The notes under the pieces: model-generated | The model's database searches: none | What the model saw: the letters and a program-made list of their open reading frames with translations, nothing else | What the model was told of the DNA's origin: nothing | Source of the DNA: Clostridiales bacterium | GTDB lineage: Bacteria > Bacillota > Clostridia > Peptostreptococcales > Anaerovoracaceae | NCBI GenBank assembly: GCA_022773945.1 | Contig: JALFNS010000033.1 | Location: 1 to 64,000 of the forward strand | Reading direction: 5' to 3' | DNA length: 64,000 nt | Program-made: the position numbers and the translations under genes | Shown here: positions 18,638 to 27,856 of the stretch, piece after piece | Position numbering within the stretch: position 1 is the first letter of the stretch | How the letters are laid out: each line of letters opens with the position of its first letter

Positions 18638-20360
18638 CAGGGCTTTCTACAGGTACTGTCGGTGCTGCAGTCGGTGCCTCTGTAGGCTTCGGTCCCTTGC
18701 TTATTGTCAGGTTCACGGAGGAATTCTTCTTCAGCTGAGTATTTGATGAATACTGCTGATTGATTACTTCTCCCTTGGTGGCGGAGCTGCTGTATTCGGA
18801 GCTTACGCTTCCCACCTTAAGACCTGCCGCATTGAGCGCCGCAGTAGCATCATCGAGAGATTTGCCTATGAGGTAAGGCACCGTGGCCTTGTTCAGGGAA
18901 CCGTCACTTACTACTACATTAACCTTGCTTCCCTTTTCCAGCGAAGACCCTCCTACAGGATCCTGACTGAGAACAGTTCCTTCCGCCTTCTCACTGGCCT
19001 TCTCCGTTATGTTGCCAAGCTCGAAGCCTGCCGCCTGAAGGTACTCGTCTACATCATCGACGTCCTTGCCCGTCAGGTCAGGCACACTTCCGTCGCCCAG
19101 TCCTTTGCTTATATTTACCGTTACGGTGCTTCCCGTCTTGATTATTTCACCCGGAAGCGGATCCTGGTTGACTATGCAGCCCTTCTCCACGTCCTCACTT
19201 ACGACTTCGTCACCTTCCTTTATCTTCAGATCGAATTCCTCTGCCTGAAGCTGTGCCTCCTCCAGGGTCATGCCCGTGAAGTCCGGAGCCTCGATCTCCT
19301 CACCGCCGAATATGGCCACAGCAGCGATTATTCCGGCAATGAGCGCCACAGCCGCAGCTGCTATTATTATAATCAGACGCTTTTTCTTTCTGGCGGCTGC
19401 GCTTCCGCCTTTGCGCTTCTTCTTCGGCTCCTCCGGATCCAGATAATCGTCTCCGTCATCGTAATCCGTCACGGCAATCGGTCCGGACTGCTGGTTCTGA
19501 CGGCTTCTTCCTCCTGCGAAAACATCGGGATCCACTATGTTGCTTACAAACTCGATGTTGTTGAGTGCCTGTATCAGTTCGTCCGCCGAAGCGTATCTGT
19601 TGACCGGATACTTGTCCGTACACTTCATGATGATGTGCTCCAGTGCCGGCGGCACACCCTGCACCAGCTTTGACGGCGGAGTTATCTCTTCATTTATGTG
19701 CTTGAGAGCTATGTTCACCGGATTGTCCCCGTCAAAAGGAACCTCGCCCGTGAGCATTTCGTACATTACTATTCCCAGAGAATATATGTCCGACTTCTCA
19801 TCCACGTATCCGCCGCGTGCCTGCTCAGGCGAAAAGTAGTGAACGGATCCCACGATGCCGTCGGTATTGTCCACAATGGTAGCCGCGTTTACCGCCTTGG
19901 CGATGCCGAAGTCGGTTATCTTAGCCGTGCCGTTAGGCGTTATCATAACATTGTGAGGTTTGACATCCCTGTGGATTATGTGGCTCTTGTGCGCGAAGGC
20001 CAGAGCCGACGCTATCTGCTTGGATATGGCTATTACCTTAGGGTACGGCATAGGCCCCTGCTCCTTGATGTAATCGCTGAGAGCACGTCCTTCTATAAGC
20101 TCCATTACTATATAGTGAATGTTCCCTTCTCTTCCTACATCGTAAATGTTTACTATGTTAGGATGAGACATGCTTGCCGCATTCTGGGATTCTCTTCTGA
20201 AGCTGTCTATGAATTTATGATCATTTATGAATTCAGGTTTGAGAATTTTAATGGCAACAAATCTGTTGAGAAGCTTGTCCTTAGCCTTGTATACTACAGA
20301 CATTCCGCCCTCGCCGATCCTGTCGAACAGTTCATACCTGCCTGCGAGCACCTTACTCAT
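18624..20360 (-). CDS. prkC: Membrane Ser/Thr kinase with PASTA domains (PrkC/Stk1)
   Basis: A 578-residue eukaryotic-type kinase. The cytoplasmic kinase domain (about 5-270) has the glycine loop GEGGMSVVYKA, AIKILK, HRDVKPHN and DFGIAKA. A charged linker precedes a single membrane segment near 330-352. Three outward-facing PASTA repeats follow, separated by SKG and SDG boundaries, and a Pro/Thr/Glu-rich tail ends the protein. PASTA domains sense muropeptides or lipid II and control growth, germination or cell-wall turnover. It is 15 bases after its phosphatase prpC. Confidence 0.95.
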   Translation of the reverse strand: MSKVLAGRYELFDRIGEGGMSVVYKAKDKLLNRFVAIKILKPEFINDHKFIDSFRRESQNAASMSHPNIVNIYDVGREGNIHYIVMELIEGRALSDYIKEQGPMPYPKVIAISKQIASALAFAHKSHIIHRDVKPHNVMITPNGTAKITDFGIAKAVNAATIVDNTDGIVGSVHYFSPEQARGGYVDEKSDIYSLGIVMYEMLTGEVPFDGDNPVNIALKHINEEITPPSKLVQGVPPALEHIIMKCTDKYPVNRYASADELIQALNNIEFVSNIVDPDVFAGGRSRQNQQSGPIAVTDYDDGDDYLDPEEPKKKRKGGSAAARKKKRLIIIIAAAAVALIAGIIAAVAIFGGEEIEAPDFTGMTLEEAQLQAEEFDLKIKEGDEVVSEDVEKGCIVNQDPLPGEIIKTGSTVTVNISKGLGDGSVPDLTGKDVDDVDEYLQAAGFELGNITEKASEKAEGTVLSQDPVGGSSLEKGSKVNVVVSDGSLNKATVPYLIGKSLDDATAALNAAGLKVGSVSSEYSSSATKGEVINQQYSSNTQLKKNSSVNLTISKGPKPTEAPTAAPTVPVESPDEDE

Positions 20361-20375
20361 ACTTTCCTCCTAAAA

Positions 20376-21107
20376 CTATATTTTCAATCCGACAACAGTA
20401 ATATTGTCTCTGCCGCCGGCTTTAATCGCCTCATTCACAAGGTCGGCGCACAGATCCGTCATTCCCCTGCCCTTGCCGATGCAGTCGGAAATTACGTCCT
20501 CTCCCACTTCACCGTAAAGTCCGTCCGAGCAGAGAATCAGAACGTCATCCTTCTGAAGACCCACTCTGTAGAAATCCGGATCCACTGCAGGTTCAGCGCC
20601 CAGCGCCTTGGTTATTACATTCTTCTGAGAATGAGTCTCCGCCTCCTCCTCAGTGAGAAGCCCCTGTTCAATAAGCTCGTTCACATAGGTGTGGTCTCTC
20701 GTAATCTTCCTGAACATACCCTTCCTGTAGAGATACGCTCTGCTGTCACCGATATTGGCTATGTATGCGGCTCCGTCATAGATATATGCCATGACTATGG
20801 TTGTCGCCATTCCCCTGTTCTCCGGATTCTCTCTTCCCTTGGAGAACACTGCCTCATTGGCGATGTCTATCGCCTCGGTGAACATGCCGAATATCTCATC
20901 AGGTGTCTCGCAGCCGCGGAGATTCCTGTCCTTGATATATTCCGCTATCATTTCAACTGCGGTGCTGCTCGCTATCTCTCCGGAGTTGTTGCCTCCGACT
21001 CCGTCCGCAACCATGTACACGTCATGACCGGGCATTACGAAACATGCATCTTCGTTATTTTTTCTGACTACACCTCTGTTGCATTTGAAACCAATCTGCT
21101 GGACCAT
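20376..21107 (-). CDS. prpC: PP2C-type Ser/Thr phosphatase PrpC (Stp)
   Basis: A 243-residue metal-dependent phosphatase that reverses PrkC phosphorylation. Motifs VRKNNEDA, VADGVGG, NIGDSRAYL, SDGL and GGRDNITVV hold the acidic metal ligands. It lies between rsmB and prkC. In many Firmicutes rlmN sits between rsmB and prpC, and it is missing here. Confidence 0.95.
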   Translation of the reverse strand: MVQQIGFKCNRGVVRKNNEDACFVMPGHDVYMVADGVGGNNSGEIASSTAVEMIAEYIKDRNLRGCETPDEIFGMFTEAIDIANEAVFSKGRENPENRGMATTIVMAYIYDGAAYIANIGDSRAYLYRKGMFRKITRDHTYVNELIEQGLLTEEEAETHSQKNVITKALGAEPAVDPDFYRVGLQKDDVLILCSDGLYGEVGEDVISDCIGKGRGMTDLCADLVNEAIKAGGRDNITVVGLKI

Positions 21108-21126
21108 ATTGTAATATAACCTTTCT

Positions 21127-22410
21127 CTATTTCTCTCTTCTCATGACACAGATGAAAAATCCGTCCGTATCGTTAACATTTGGCAGAAGGAGTGTCCTCT
21201 CAACTCTGCTGAAGCCTTTGTTGCTCTTCAGGAATTCAGTGACAACCTTCTCGTTCTCCTCCGGGTTGATGGTGCATGTGCTGTACACAAGCGTTCCTCC
21301 CGGCTTCACGTAAGATGAAGATGCACTCAGTATCGCCAGCTGTTTCTTCGGAAGCAGCTCCATCTCATCGCTTCTTTCCTTGTATTTAATCTCAGGCTTT
21401 CTTCTGACTACGCCCAGACCTGAACACGGTGCATCCACCAGAACTCTGTCAGCCTTGCTGACCATTGTGGAGTCAACTCGTGTGGCATCCCAGGATCTGG
21501 TTTCGATATTGGTTATTCCCAGCCTGCGCGCCTCCTTATCCACCTGATCCAGTTTTCTTCTGTATATATCCGAGGCTATTATCTTGCCTGTGTTGTTCAT
21601 TCTCTCGGCTATGGCAGTCGTCTTGCCTCCGGGAGCCGCACAGACATCCATTATTATGTCCCCGTGCTGAGGATTCAGCTTCTCCGCAACCAGCATGGAA
21701 CTCTGGTCCTGAGGAGTGAAAAGCCCATGTTTATAGAGATCCGACTCCAGCAGGTTCGATCCTCTCACGTTGAGAGCATCCTGACAGAGCTTGCCTCTCG
21801 TCACCTCGAAGCCTCTGCTCTCGAGAGCATGAATCAGGTCGTCCTTAACCACCTTCAGCCAGTTCATCCTTATGGTCATAGGCGGTCTCTCGTTTCCCGC
21901 CTGCATAAGCGCTTCCGTGAACTCCATGCTGTAGTATTTCAGCCACAGCTCTATTATCCACGGCGCATAGGAATACTTGACGGAGAGATATCTGATCTCG
22001 TCCTCCTCACGGGAAGGCAGCTTCATCTGATTCTTCCTGTTCTGATACTCCCTGAGCACCCCGTTGACCAGCCCGGCCTTCGACTTGCAGTATCTCTTGG
22101 CCAGATTCACGCTTTCGTTCACCGCCGCGTATTCCGGAACGGATCCCATATAGCCCAGCTGGTACACTCCCATACGGAGAATTGTGAGCTCCTGATTCTT
22201 CAGACTCCCCAGACCATCCTTGACCAGCTGTTCAAGGTAATAGTCTATGGTCATCTTCCTCTCCAGTACGCCGTATACGAGCTGCCTTACGAAGGCAGGA
22301 GAGTTAGGCTTGTTTACGTATACTTTGTGGTTAAGAGCAATGTTGGAATAGGCCTTTTTTGACTCCACGTCCAGAAGAGTCTGGTAGGCCGTCTTTCTGT
22401 TGATATCCAT
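21127..22410 (-). CDS. rsmB: 16S rRNA (cytosine-967-C5) methyltransferase RsmB
   Basis: A 427-residue enzyme with an N-terminal NusB-like RNA-binding domain (about 1-130) and a C-terminal SAM-dependent methyltransferase. The SAM site is DVCAAPGGKTT. The two catalytic cysteines are in DAPCSGLG and YSTCTINPEENE. It modifies C967 of 16S rRNA. It follows fmt by 53 bases, the usual fmt-rsmB order. Confidence 0.94.
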   Translation of the reverse strand: MDINRKTAYQTLLDVESKKAYSNIALNHKVYVNKPNSPAFVRQLVYGVLERKMTIDYYLEQLVKDGLGSLKNQELTILRMGVYQLGYMGSVPEYAAVNESVNLAKRYCKSKAGLVNGVLREYQNRKNQMKLPSREEDEIRYLSVKYSYAPWIIELWLKYYSMEFTEALMQAGNERPPMTIRMNWLKVVKDDLIHALESRGFEVTRGKLCQDALNVRGSNLLESDLYKHGLFTPQDQSSMLVAEKLNPQHGDIIMDVCAAPGGKTTAIAERMNNTGKIIASDIYRRKLDQVDKEARRLGITNIETRSWDATRVDSTMVSKADRVLVDAPCSGLGVVRRKPEIKYKERSDEMELLPKKQLAILSASSSYVKPGGTLVYSTCTINPEENEKVVTEFLKSNKGFSRVERTLLLPNVNDTDGFFICVMRREK

Positions 22411-22463
22411 CTTTCACGCCCCCTTGTCAAAAGGTTCTTAAAAATTCATCTCTAAGGGACATT

Positions 22464-23387
22464 TTATCCTAAAACCGTCCCTATTTCAATTGTATTGCCT
22501 TTTAAAAATTCCCTTACAGGCACACGCTTCCTGCCGGGAGCCTGTATCTCGGTTATTCTCAGGATTCCTCCCTCGCAGGCAACATCGATATAATCCCGGC
22601 CCAGCTCCGTCACTGTGCCCGGCGCTCTGTCGCAGGCTATGCCCGGCACCTCCGCCTGCCAGATCTTGTACATTTTCTCTCCCGCAAAGGCAAAAGTCCC
22701 CGGCCAGGGATCGTAGGCACGTATCTTTCTCTCCAGCACCTCGGGAGCTGTGGAAAAGTCCATATGCCCATCCTCCTTGGTAATCATAGGTGCATAGGTG
22801 GAGAGCTCATCATCCTGTTTCTCTCCGGAAATCTCACCGAGAAGAGGCAGCGTCTCCATAAGAAGGTCCGCACCCAGAACCGCCAGCTCATCGTGGAGCA
22901 TTCCCGCAGTCTTGCCGTCCACGGGAGTTGATGCCTTTGTCAGCATATCTCCCGTATCCAGGCCCTTCTCCATGTACATGATCGTAACGCCTGTCTCCTC
23001 ATCGCCTGCAGCTATGGCCGCCTGTATCGGCGATGCTCCCCTGTGCCTCGGCAGCAGAGAGCCGTGAATGTTTACACAGCCCAGAGGAGGAAGCTTCAGT
23101 ATGCTCTCCGGGAGAATCTGTCCGTAGGCCGCCACGACAATGACATCCGGCGCAGCCTCCTGCAGAGCTTCTCTGAACTCACTGTTCTTTCTCACCCGTT
23201 CAGGCTGCAGCAGGGGAAGTCCCAGCTCCAGCGCCTTCTCCTTAACCGGAGAGAAGCTGATTTTGCGTCCTCTGTTCCTGACAGCGTCAGGCTGGGTCAC
23301 AACATAGGGGATTTCATAGCCCGCTTCGTACAGCCTCTCCAGAGCCGGCACGGCGAAGTCCGGAGTTCCCATATATACTACCTTCAT
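22464..23387 (-). CDS. fmt: Methionyl-tRNA formyltransferase
   Basis: A 307-residue enzyme that formylates initiator Met-tRNA. The N-terminal MGTPDFAVPALE, the catalytic NIHGSLLPRHRGASPIQ region (Asn, His) and the later GVTIMYMEKGLDTGDML motif are all present. A C-terminal OB domain binds the tRNA. It forms a functional pair with def, which lies 9 bases upstream. Confidence 0.95.
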   Translation of the reverse strand: MKVVYMGTPDFAVPALERLYEAGYEIPYVVTQPDAVRNRGRKISFSPVKEKALELGLPLLQPERVRKNSEFREALQEAAPDVIVVAAYGQILPESILKLPPLGCVNIHGSLLPRHRGASPIQAAIAAGDEETGVTIMYMEKGLDTGDMLTKASTPVDGKTAGMLHDELAVLGADLLMETLPLLGEISGEKQDDELSTYAPMITKEDGHMDFSTAPEVLERKIRAYDPWPGTFAFAGEKMYKIWQAEVPGIACDRAPGTVTELGRDYIDVACEGGILRITEIQAPGRKRVPVREFLKGNTIEIGTVLG

Positions 23388-23396
23388 AATTCTGTC

Positions 23397-23858
23397 CTAT
23401 TCCTCCACATAATGCACGTCATCGGACTTGTCCACATAGAGAACGCCCTCCAGATGGTCAAACTCATGACACACAACCACGGCATCGAAGCCTTCCAGCT
23501 CGTAGGTCTGCTCGACCCCATCCCTGTCCTTGGCTTTCATGACAACTTTCTCGGGACGGATTACCGTTCCCACCTTGCCCGGAACGCTGAGACAGCCTTC
23601 TTCACCTGTCTGCTCGCCTTCCATGGTCAGAATCTCAGGGTCAACCATGTACAGCACGCGGCCTTCTTCAGGTTCAGCCACAAACATTCTGCGCATTATT
23701 CCCACCTGAGGTGCCGCCAGTCCCACACCGCATGCATTTCTCATGGTCTCCACCATGTCATCCAGTATTGTGCGTGTTCTGTCCGTGACCTCTCCCACGG
23801 GTCTGCACTGTTTCCTAAGAATCGGGTCTCCCAGCTCAACAATATTTCTTAACGCCAT
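23397..23858 (-). CDS. def: Peptide deformylase
   Basis: A 153-residue metalloprotease that removes the N-formyl group from new proteins. The three motifs GVGLAAPQVG, EEGCLSVPG and CHEFDHLEG supply the metal ligands and the catalytic Glu. The length suggests a type 1 enzyme. AGGAGG lies 7 bases before the ATG. Confidence 0.95.
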   Translation of the reverse strand: MALRNIVELGDPILRKQCRPVGEVTDRTRTILDDMVETMRNACGVGLAAPQVGIMRRMFVAEPEEGRVLYMVDPEILTMEGEQTGEEGCLSVPGKVGTVIRPEKVVMKAKDRDGVEQTYELEGFDAVVVCHEFDHLEGVLYVDKSDDVHYVEE

Positions 23859-23882
23859 AATTTCCTCCTGTCTAACTGTTAT

Positions 23883-25907
23883 CTATGCGAAACTGTATGG
23901 ATTTATATCCACAACCGCGTTGTATTTTTCTCTGCTTCCCTTTTCCTCATCCTTGATTCTGCGAATCATGGCCGAATACTCCCTTCGCTTGCCCCGGGGA
24001 CACTTTATCACCATGGAATACCTGTACGTGTCCCTGATGCGGTTCATGTACGCCTCCTGAGGCCTGAACACATTATCACGTTCCTCAGGCTCCAGCATGT
24101 CCATGAGCATATCGTACCATTTAAGGGCGCCGGCCTGTGCCGCTTCCTGCTCCTCCGCCGTGAAAACAATGGAATACATGTCGCTGTAGGGCGGATAGCT
24201 CATCATCTCTCTGAATTTTATCTCATAGGAGTAAAAGCTCTCATAATCCTGACATGCCGCCATCTTGACCGCATAGCTGTCCGGGCTGTAGGTCTGGATG
24301 ATAACCTTGCCGGGTTCATCTCCCCTGCCGGCCCGTCCCGCCGCCTGTGTTATCAGCTGAAACGCCCTCTCCGGAGATCTGAAATCCGGAATGTTCAGAG
24401 TGACGTCCGCGGATATTATGCCGGCGAGACCCACATTTCTGAAGTCAAGACCCTTGGCTATTATCTGAGTGCCGATAAGAATCTGCGTATCTCCCTTCTC
24501 AAAGCTGCGCAACATCTTCTTCAGCGCTCCTTTTCTCGTGGTCGTATCCATATCGACTCTCTCCACCCTGTAATCCGGGAAGAGTCCGCCGATTTCCTCC
24601 TCCAGCTTCTCCGTTCCCGATCCGGAAAACCGTATGAACTCGCTTCCGCATTCGGGACATCCCGAAGGCACCGGACTGGTGTAGCCGCAGTAATGACATT
24701 TGAGAGCGTTTCTGTCCTTGTGATAAACCAGCGACAGCCCGCATTCGGGACATCTGGCCACGTAGCCGCACTGCCTGCAGGTTATGAATGTAGAGTATCC
24801 TCTCCTGTTGAGAAGGAGCATAACCTGCCGTCCCGACTCAAGGCATCTCTTCATCTCGGCATAAAGCCGCCTGCTTATTGCCGACGGGTTCCCCTGCGGC
24901 AGTTCATCTCTCATGTCCACTATTTCAGCCTGAGGCAGTTTCATGTCATTGTATCTTCTCGTCAGCCTGAGCAGTCTGTATATCCCTTCACAGGCCCTGC
25001 TGTAGGTCACCACCGACGGGGTGGCGCTTCCCAGAACCAGAACGCCTTTGGTATCTCTGTCGTTGAGCCGCTTCAGAGCCACCTCCGCCGTATCGTATTT
25101 TGGCGTGGAGTCTGACTTGTATGTCGTCTCGTGCTCCTCATCAAGTATGATGAGCCCCGGATTCCTGAAAGGGGCGAACACCGCCGATCTGGCGCCGACC
25201 GCAATCTTCACTTCTCCATTCCTTATTCTCTGCCACCGTCTGTAGCGCTCATTGCCTGTAAGACGGCTGTGGAGCACCTCCACGGAATCCTCCCCGAAGT
25301 GCTCCAGAAATCTTTCGGTTATCTGCCCCGTGAGAGAAATCTCCGGGACGAGGACTATTACGTCCTTTCCCGTTGACAGGGCTTCTTCAGCCGCTCTTAT
25401 GTATACTTCCGTCTTGCCGCTTCCCGTGACTCCGTGAAGGAGGAACCTGTCATGCTCGCCCCTTCTGATGGAATCGCATATGGCATTCAGCGCCGCTTCC
25501 TGCTCGGATGTGAGGTTCTTTTCTTCACCTTCAGTCTGACCATCGCCGGATTCCTCCGGAACAGCTCTGTTCCTCACCGGTTTCTGTCCCGCCGGAGTGA
25601 AGCATTTAATGGCATCTATGTATCTGCACAGATACCTGTCCCTCATCCACACGGCTGTCCTGACCATTTCCTCCGTCAGGCATATATCCTCATCCACGGA
25701 AGCAATTTCTCTTATCTTCCCCCGCACGGAAGGCTCGATGTCCTCTTCATCCACCCGGGATATGACATATCCTTCTCTGAGGTTCCGGCTCCTGGCGAAA
25801 GGCACCAGCACCTTGCTCCCCACGGGAATATCGCCGCTGCATCTGTAGGTGTAGCCCCTGTCCGTATTGTTGCTCTTGTTGTCAATAATTACATTAACAT
25901 AATTCAT
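23883..25907 (-). CDS. priA: Primosomal replication-restart helicase PriA
   Basis: A 674-residue superfamily 2 helicase for replication restart. An N-terminal 3' DNA-binding domain is followed by Walker A GVTGSGKTEV, the DEEH box and a cysteine-rich zinc-binding insert (CRQCGYVARCPECG, CHYCGY, CPECG). Helicase motifs V and VI (TQAAGRAGRG) follow. It is on the short side for the family, with a compact N-terminal region. The start overlaps the asnA stop by one base. Confidence 0.94.
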   Translation of the reverse strand: MNYVNVIIDNKSNNTDRGYTYRCSGDIPVGSKVLVPFARSRNLREGYVISRVDEEDIEPSVRGKIREIASVDEDICLTEEMVRTAVWMRDRYLCRYIDAIKCFTPAGQKPVRNRAVPEESGDGQTEGEEKNLTSEQEAALNAICDSIRRGEHDRFLLHGVTGSGKTEVYIRAAEEALSTGKDVIVLVPEISLTGQITERFLEHFGEDSVEVLHSRLTGNERYRRWQRIRNGEVKIAVGARSAVFAPFRNPGLIILDEEHETTYKSDSTPKYDTAEVALKRLNDRDTKGVLVLGSATPSVVTYSRACEGIYRLLRLTRRYNDMKLPQAEIVDMRDELPQGNPSAISRRLYAEMKRCLESGRQVMLLLNRRGYSTFITCRQCGYVARCPECGLSLVYHKDRNALKCHYCGYTSPVPSGCPECGSEFIRFSGSGTEKLEEEIGGLFPDYRVERVDMDTTTRKGALKKMLRSFEKGDTQILIGTQIIAKGLDFRNVGLAGIISADVTLNIPDFRSPERAFQLITQAAGRAGRGDEPGKVIIQTYSPDSYAVKMAACQDYESFYSYEIKFREMMSYPPYSDMYSIVFTAEEQEAAQAGALKWYDMLMDMLEPEERDNVFRPQEAYMNRIRDTYRYSMVIKCPRGKRREYSAMIRRIKDEEKGSREKYNAVVDINPYSFA

Positions 25908-26917
25908 TACAGCAGGAATATATCATTCTCGGCACATTCCTTTATCATGTCCTCCGGCCAGATTGAAGCCTGAACTTCCCCGATGTGTGCCTTTCTCAGG
26001 AAATACATGCAAAGTCTTGACTGTCCGATTCCGCCTCCTATGGTGTACGGAAGCTCGCCGTTGAGGATTTTGCGGTGGAAATCCATGTCTCTTCTCTCGT
26101 CTGCACCTGCAGCTCTCAGCTGTCTGTCCATGGCTTCCTCGTCAACGCGGATTCCCATGGAGGAAATTTCGAAGGCTCTCTGGAGAATATCGTTCCAGAG
26201 GAGAATATCTCCGTTGAGCTCCCAGTCATCATAGTCCGGCGCTCTGCCGTCATGAGGCTTGCCCGACTTGAGCGGTCCGCCTATCTTCTCGATGAACACA
26301 GCTCTGTGTTCCTTCGTTATGGCATCCTCTCTGCCTTTGCTGTCCAAATCCGGATACATATCCTCCAGTTCCTGGGAGGTTATGAAAAAAATCTCGTTAG
26401 GAAGCTCCGTCTTGAGCTCGTTATAGTGTCTGTTGACGAAGTCGTTCAGGTTCTTGAGAGCATTGTAGAGAGTTGTAACCACTTCGTGGAGGTATTCACT
26501 GTTTCTGTCCTCCTTGCGGATCACCTTTTCCCAGTCCCACTGGTCAACGTAAATCGAATGAAGATTGTCAAGCTCCTCATCTCTTCTGATGGCATTCATG
26601 TCCGTGTAGAGTCCCGTGCCCGGCTTGAAGTTGTATCTGCCCAGAGCCATACGCTTCCACTTGGCCAGAGACTGAACTATCTCAACTTCTTTCTCTCCCA
26701 TGTCCTTGACTGTGAAGCTTACTGTTCTCTCAACACCGTTAAGGTTGTCGTTAAGTCCTGTTTCCGGTGCCACGAAAAGCGGCGCCGAAACGCGTCTCAG
26801 CTTAAGTCCGTACGCCAGCTCCTGCTGAAAGAAATCCTTGATCTTCTTGATCGCTCTCTGGCTTTCCATGTAGTCGATTTCCGGTGTGTAGTTTTCCGGT
26901 ACAAATAATCTGGCCAT
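25907..26917 (-). CDS. asnA: Ammonia-dependent asparagine synthetase AsnA
   Basis: A 336-residue class II tRNA-synthetase-like enzyme that makes asparagine from aspartate, ammonia and ATP. The length and motifs ([27 protein letters not shown] segment, [11 protein letters not shown] near the C-terminus) are typical. Its place between queH and priA is unusual and probably only reflects operon packing. Confidence 0.95.
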   Translation of the reverse strand: MARLFVPENYTPEIDYMESQRAIKKIKDFFQQELAYGLKLRRVSAPLFVAPETGLNDNLNGVERTVSFTVKDMGEKEVEIVQSLAKWKRMALGRYNFKPGTGLYTDMNAIRRDEELDNLHSIYVDQWDWEKVIRKEDRNSEYLHEVVTTLYNALKNLNDFVNRHYNELKTELPNEIFFITSQELEDMYPDLDSKGREDAITKEHRAVFIEKIGGPLKSGKPHDGRAPDYDDWELNGDILLWNDILQRAFEISSMGIRVDEEAMDRQLRAAGADERRDMDFHRKILNGELPYTIGGGIGQSRLCMYFLRKAHIGEVQASIWPEDMIKECAENDIFLL

Positions 26918-26931
26918 ATTGCTTCTCCTTT

Positions 26932-27591
26932 TTATCTCTTACTGAACTGACATCCGCAGTAATTCTGCCTGTACAGTCCGTACTTCTTTGACAATTCCGT
27001 CGAACGTCTGAACCCGTCCTTCTTCTTGAAATCCCTGTCCAGGAAGGTCAGTCCGTATTTAAGAGCCAGTTCCCTGCCTATTGCGGATATGACTCTGAAA
27101 TTCTTGTGAGGGCTTACGGTAAGCGTGGTTCCGAAATAATCGCAGCCTGCCATTCCCGCCGTAACGGCCGTCTCCTCCAGTCTCTGCCTGAAGCAAAGGC
27201 TGCAGCGTTCGCCTCCTTCGGGGTCATCCTCGTGCCCCTCCACGGCTTTGAAAAATGTTCCCCTGTTGTAGCTTCCCTCGAGGAACCTTATCTCCGGGAG
27301 CCCCATACCCAGAAATTCCTCGTTCATCTTCTCTATAAGCTGTATCTGAGCCTGCCTGCGCCGCCTGTATTCCTCCTCGTCGGTTATACATGGATTAAAA
27401 AAGAATACGGTTATGTTGAATTCGCCTGCAAGTCTCTCTATAACCGAACTGCTGCATGGGCCGCAGCAGCTGTGAAGAAGAAGGGACGGTCTTGTTTCCC
27501 TTTCTCTCGCAATCTCGCTTTCTATGTACTTTTTTCCGGTCTCACTGCACGGGCAGAGATCCGTCATGCACTTTCTTCTGTTTGAAGTCAT
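26932..27591 (-). CDS. queH: Epoxyqueuosine reductase QueH
   Basis: A 219-residue protein of the QueH (DUF208) family, the non-QueG route for the last step of queuosine synthesis. It has the adjacent-cysteine motif HSCCGPCS (about 41-48), an internal [10 protein letters not shown] and a C-terminal YCGCQFS, which together hold a [4Fe-4S] cluster and a second metal. AAGG lies 5 bases before the first ATG; an ATG 8 codons later is possible. It heads the long run of genes down to 4383. Confidence 0.9.
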   Translation of the reverse strand: MTSNRRKCMTDLCPCSETGKKYIESEIARERETRPSLLLHSCCGPCSSSVIERLAGEFNITVFFFNPCITDEEEYRRRRQAQIQLIEKMNEEFLGMGLPEIRFLEGSYNRGTFFKAVEGHEDDPEGGERCSLCFRQRLEETAVTAGMAGCDYFGTTLTVSPHKNFRVISAIGRELALKYGLTFLDRDFKKKDGFRRSTELSKKYGLYRQNYCGCQFSKR

Positions 27592-27625
27592 CTCTACCTT
27601 CCTGTCTATTAATCCTTAACGTCTT

Positions 27626-27653
27626 ATTATACACTAAAACTCCCAACAGTAAA
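27626..27653 (-). promoter_or_regulatory. Putative promoter of the queH gene run
   Basis: On the minus strand a perfect TATAAT (27626-27631) is preceded after 16 bases by TTTACT (27648-27653), a four-of-six match to the -35 consensus. The -35 box overlaps the T-rich end of the structured RNA upstream. The leader to the queH ATG would be about 28 bases. It could drive all 20 genes that follow, since later gaps are 53 bases or less. Confidence 0.6.
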
Positions 27654-27654
27654 A

Positions 27655-27847
27655 GAGCACTGTGCATACGATTCAGCTGACCTGATCTTTGCCCCCACAC
27701 TCGCCTTGACCGGGATTTTCCCGAGGACTTACTTCTAAACTGCGCCATGATCGCCGGGTACTCTCTCTTCCCCGGTTTACGTGGGACCTTTCGCCCGCAG
27801 CTGGCATGGCCTTTCAATCACAGACCTGAATCGTATGCACAGTGCTC
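27655..27847 (-). ncRNA. Structured RNA after comFC, raiA-motif candidate
   Basis: A 193-base unit is closed by a perfect 22-bp inverted repeat (27655-27676 with 27826-27847). Inside are a 6-bp GCCATG/CATGGC stem enclosing a CCGGG hairpin with an 11-base loop, and a CGGGA/TCCCG hairpin. There is no coding frame. It starts 9 bases after the comFC stop and ends in TTTT on the minus strand. raiA-motif RNAs are about this size, have a long closing stem, and are known next to comFC and raiA (hpf) in Clostridia. The raiA gene itself is not here. 6S RNA has a similar length but is a simple rod. Strand and identity are inferred. Confidence 0.6.
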
Positions 27848-27856
27848 CTGTCTCTT

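Noticed and set aside
19698..21119. Plus-strand frame of 473 codons opposite prkC and prpC
   Set aside because: Both minus-strand genes are certain and the plus-strand translation has no family features.
27655..27847. 6S RNA as the identity of the structured unit
   Set aside because: The length fits, but the interior forms several separate hairpins instead of one rod with a central bubble, and the comFC neighbourhood points to raiA.
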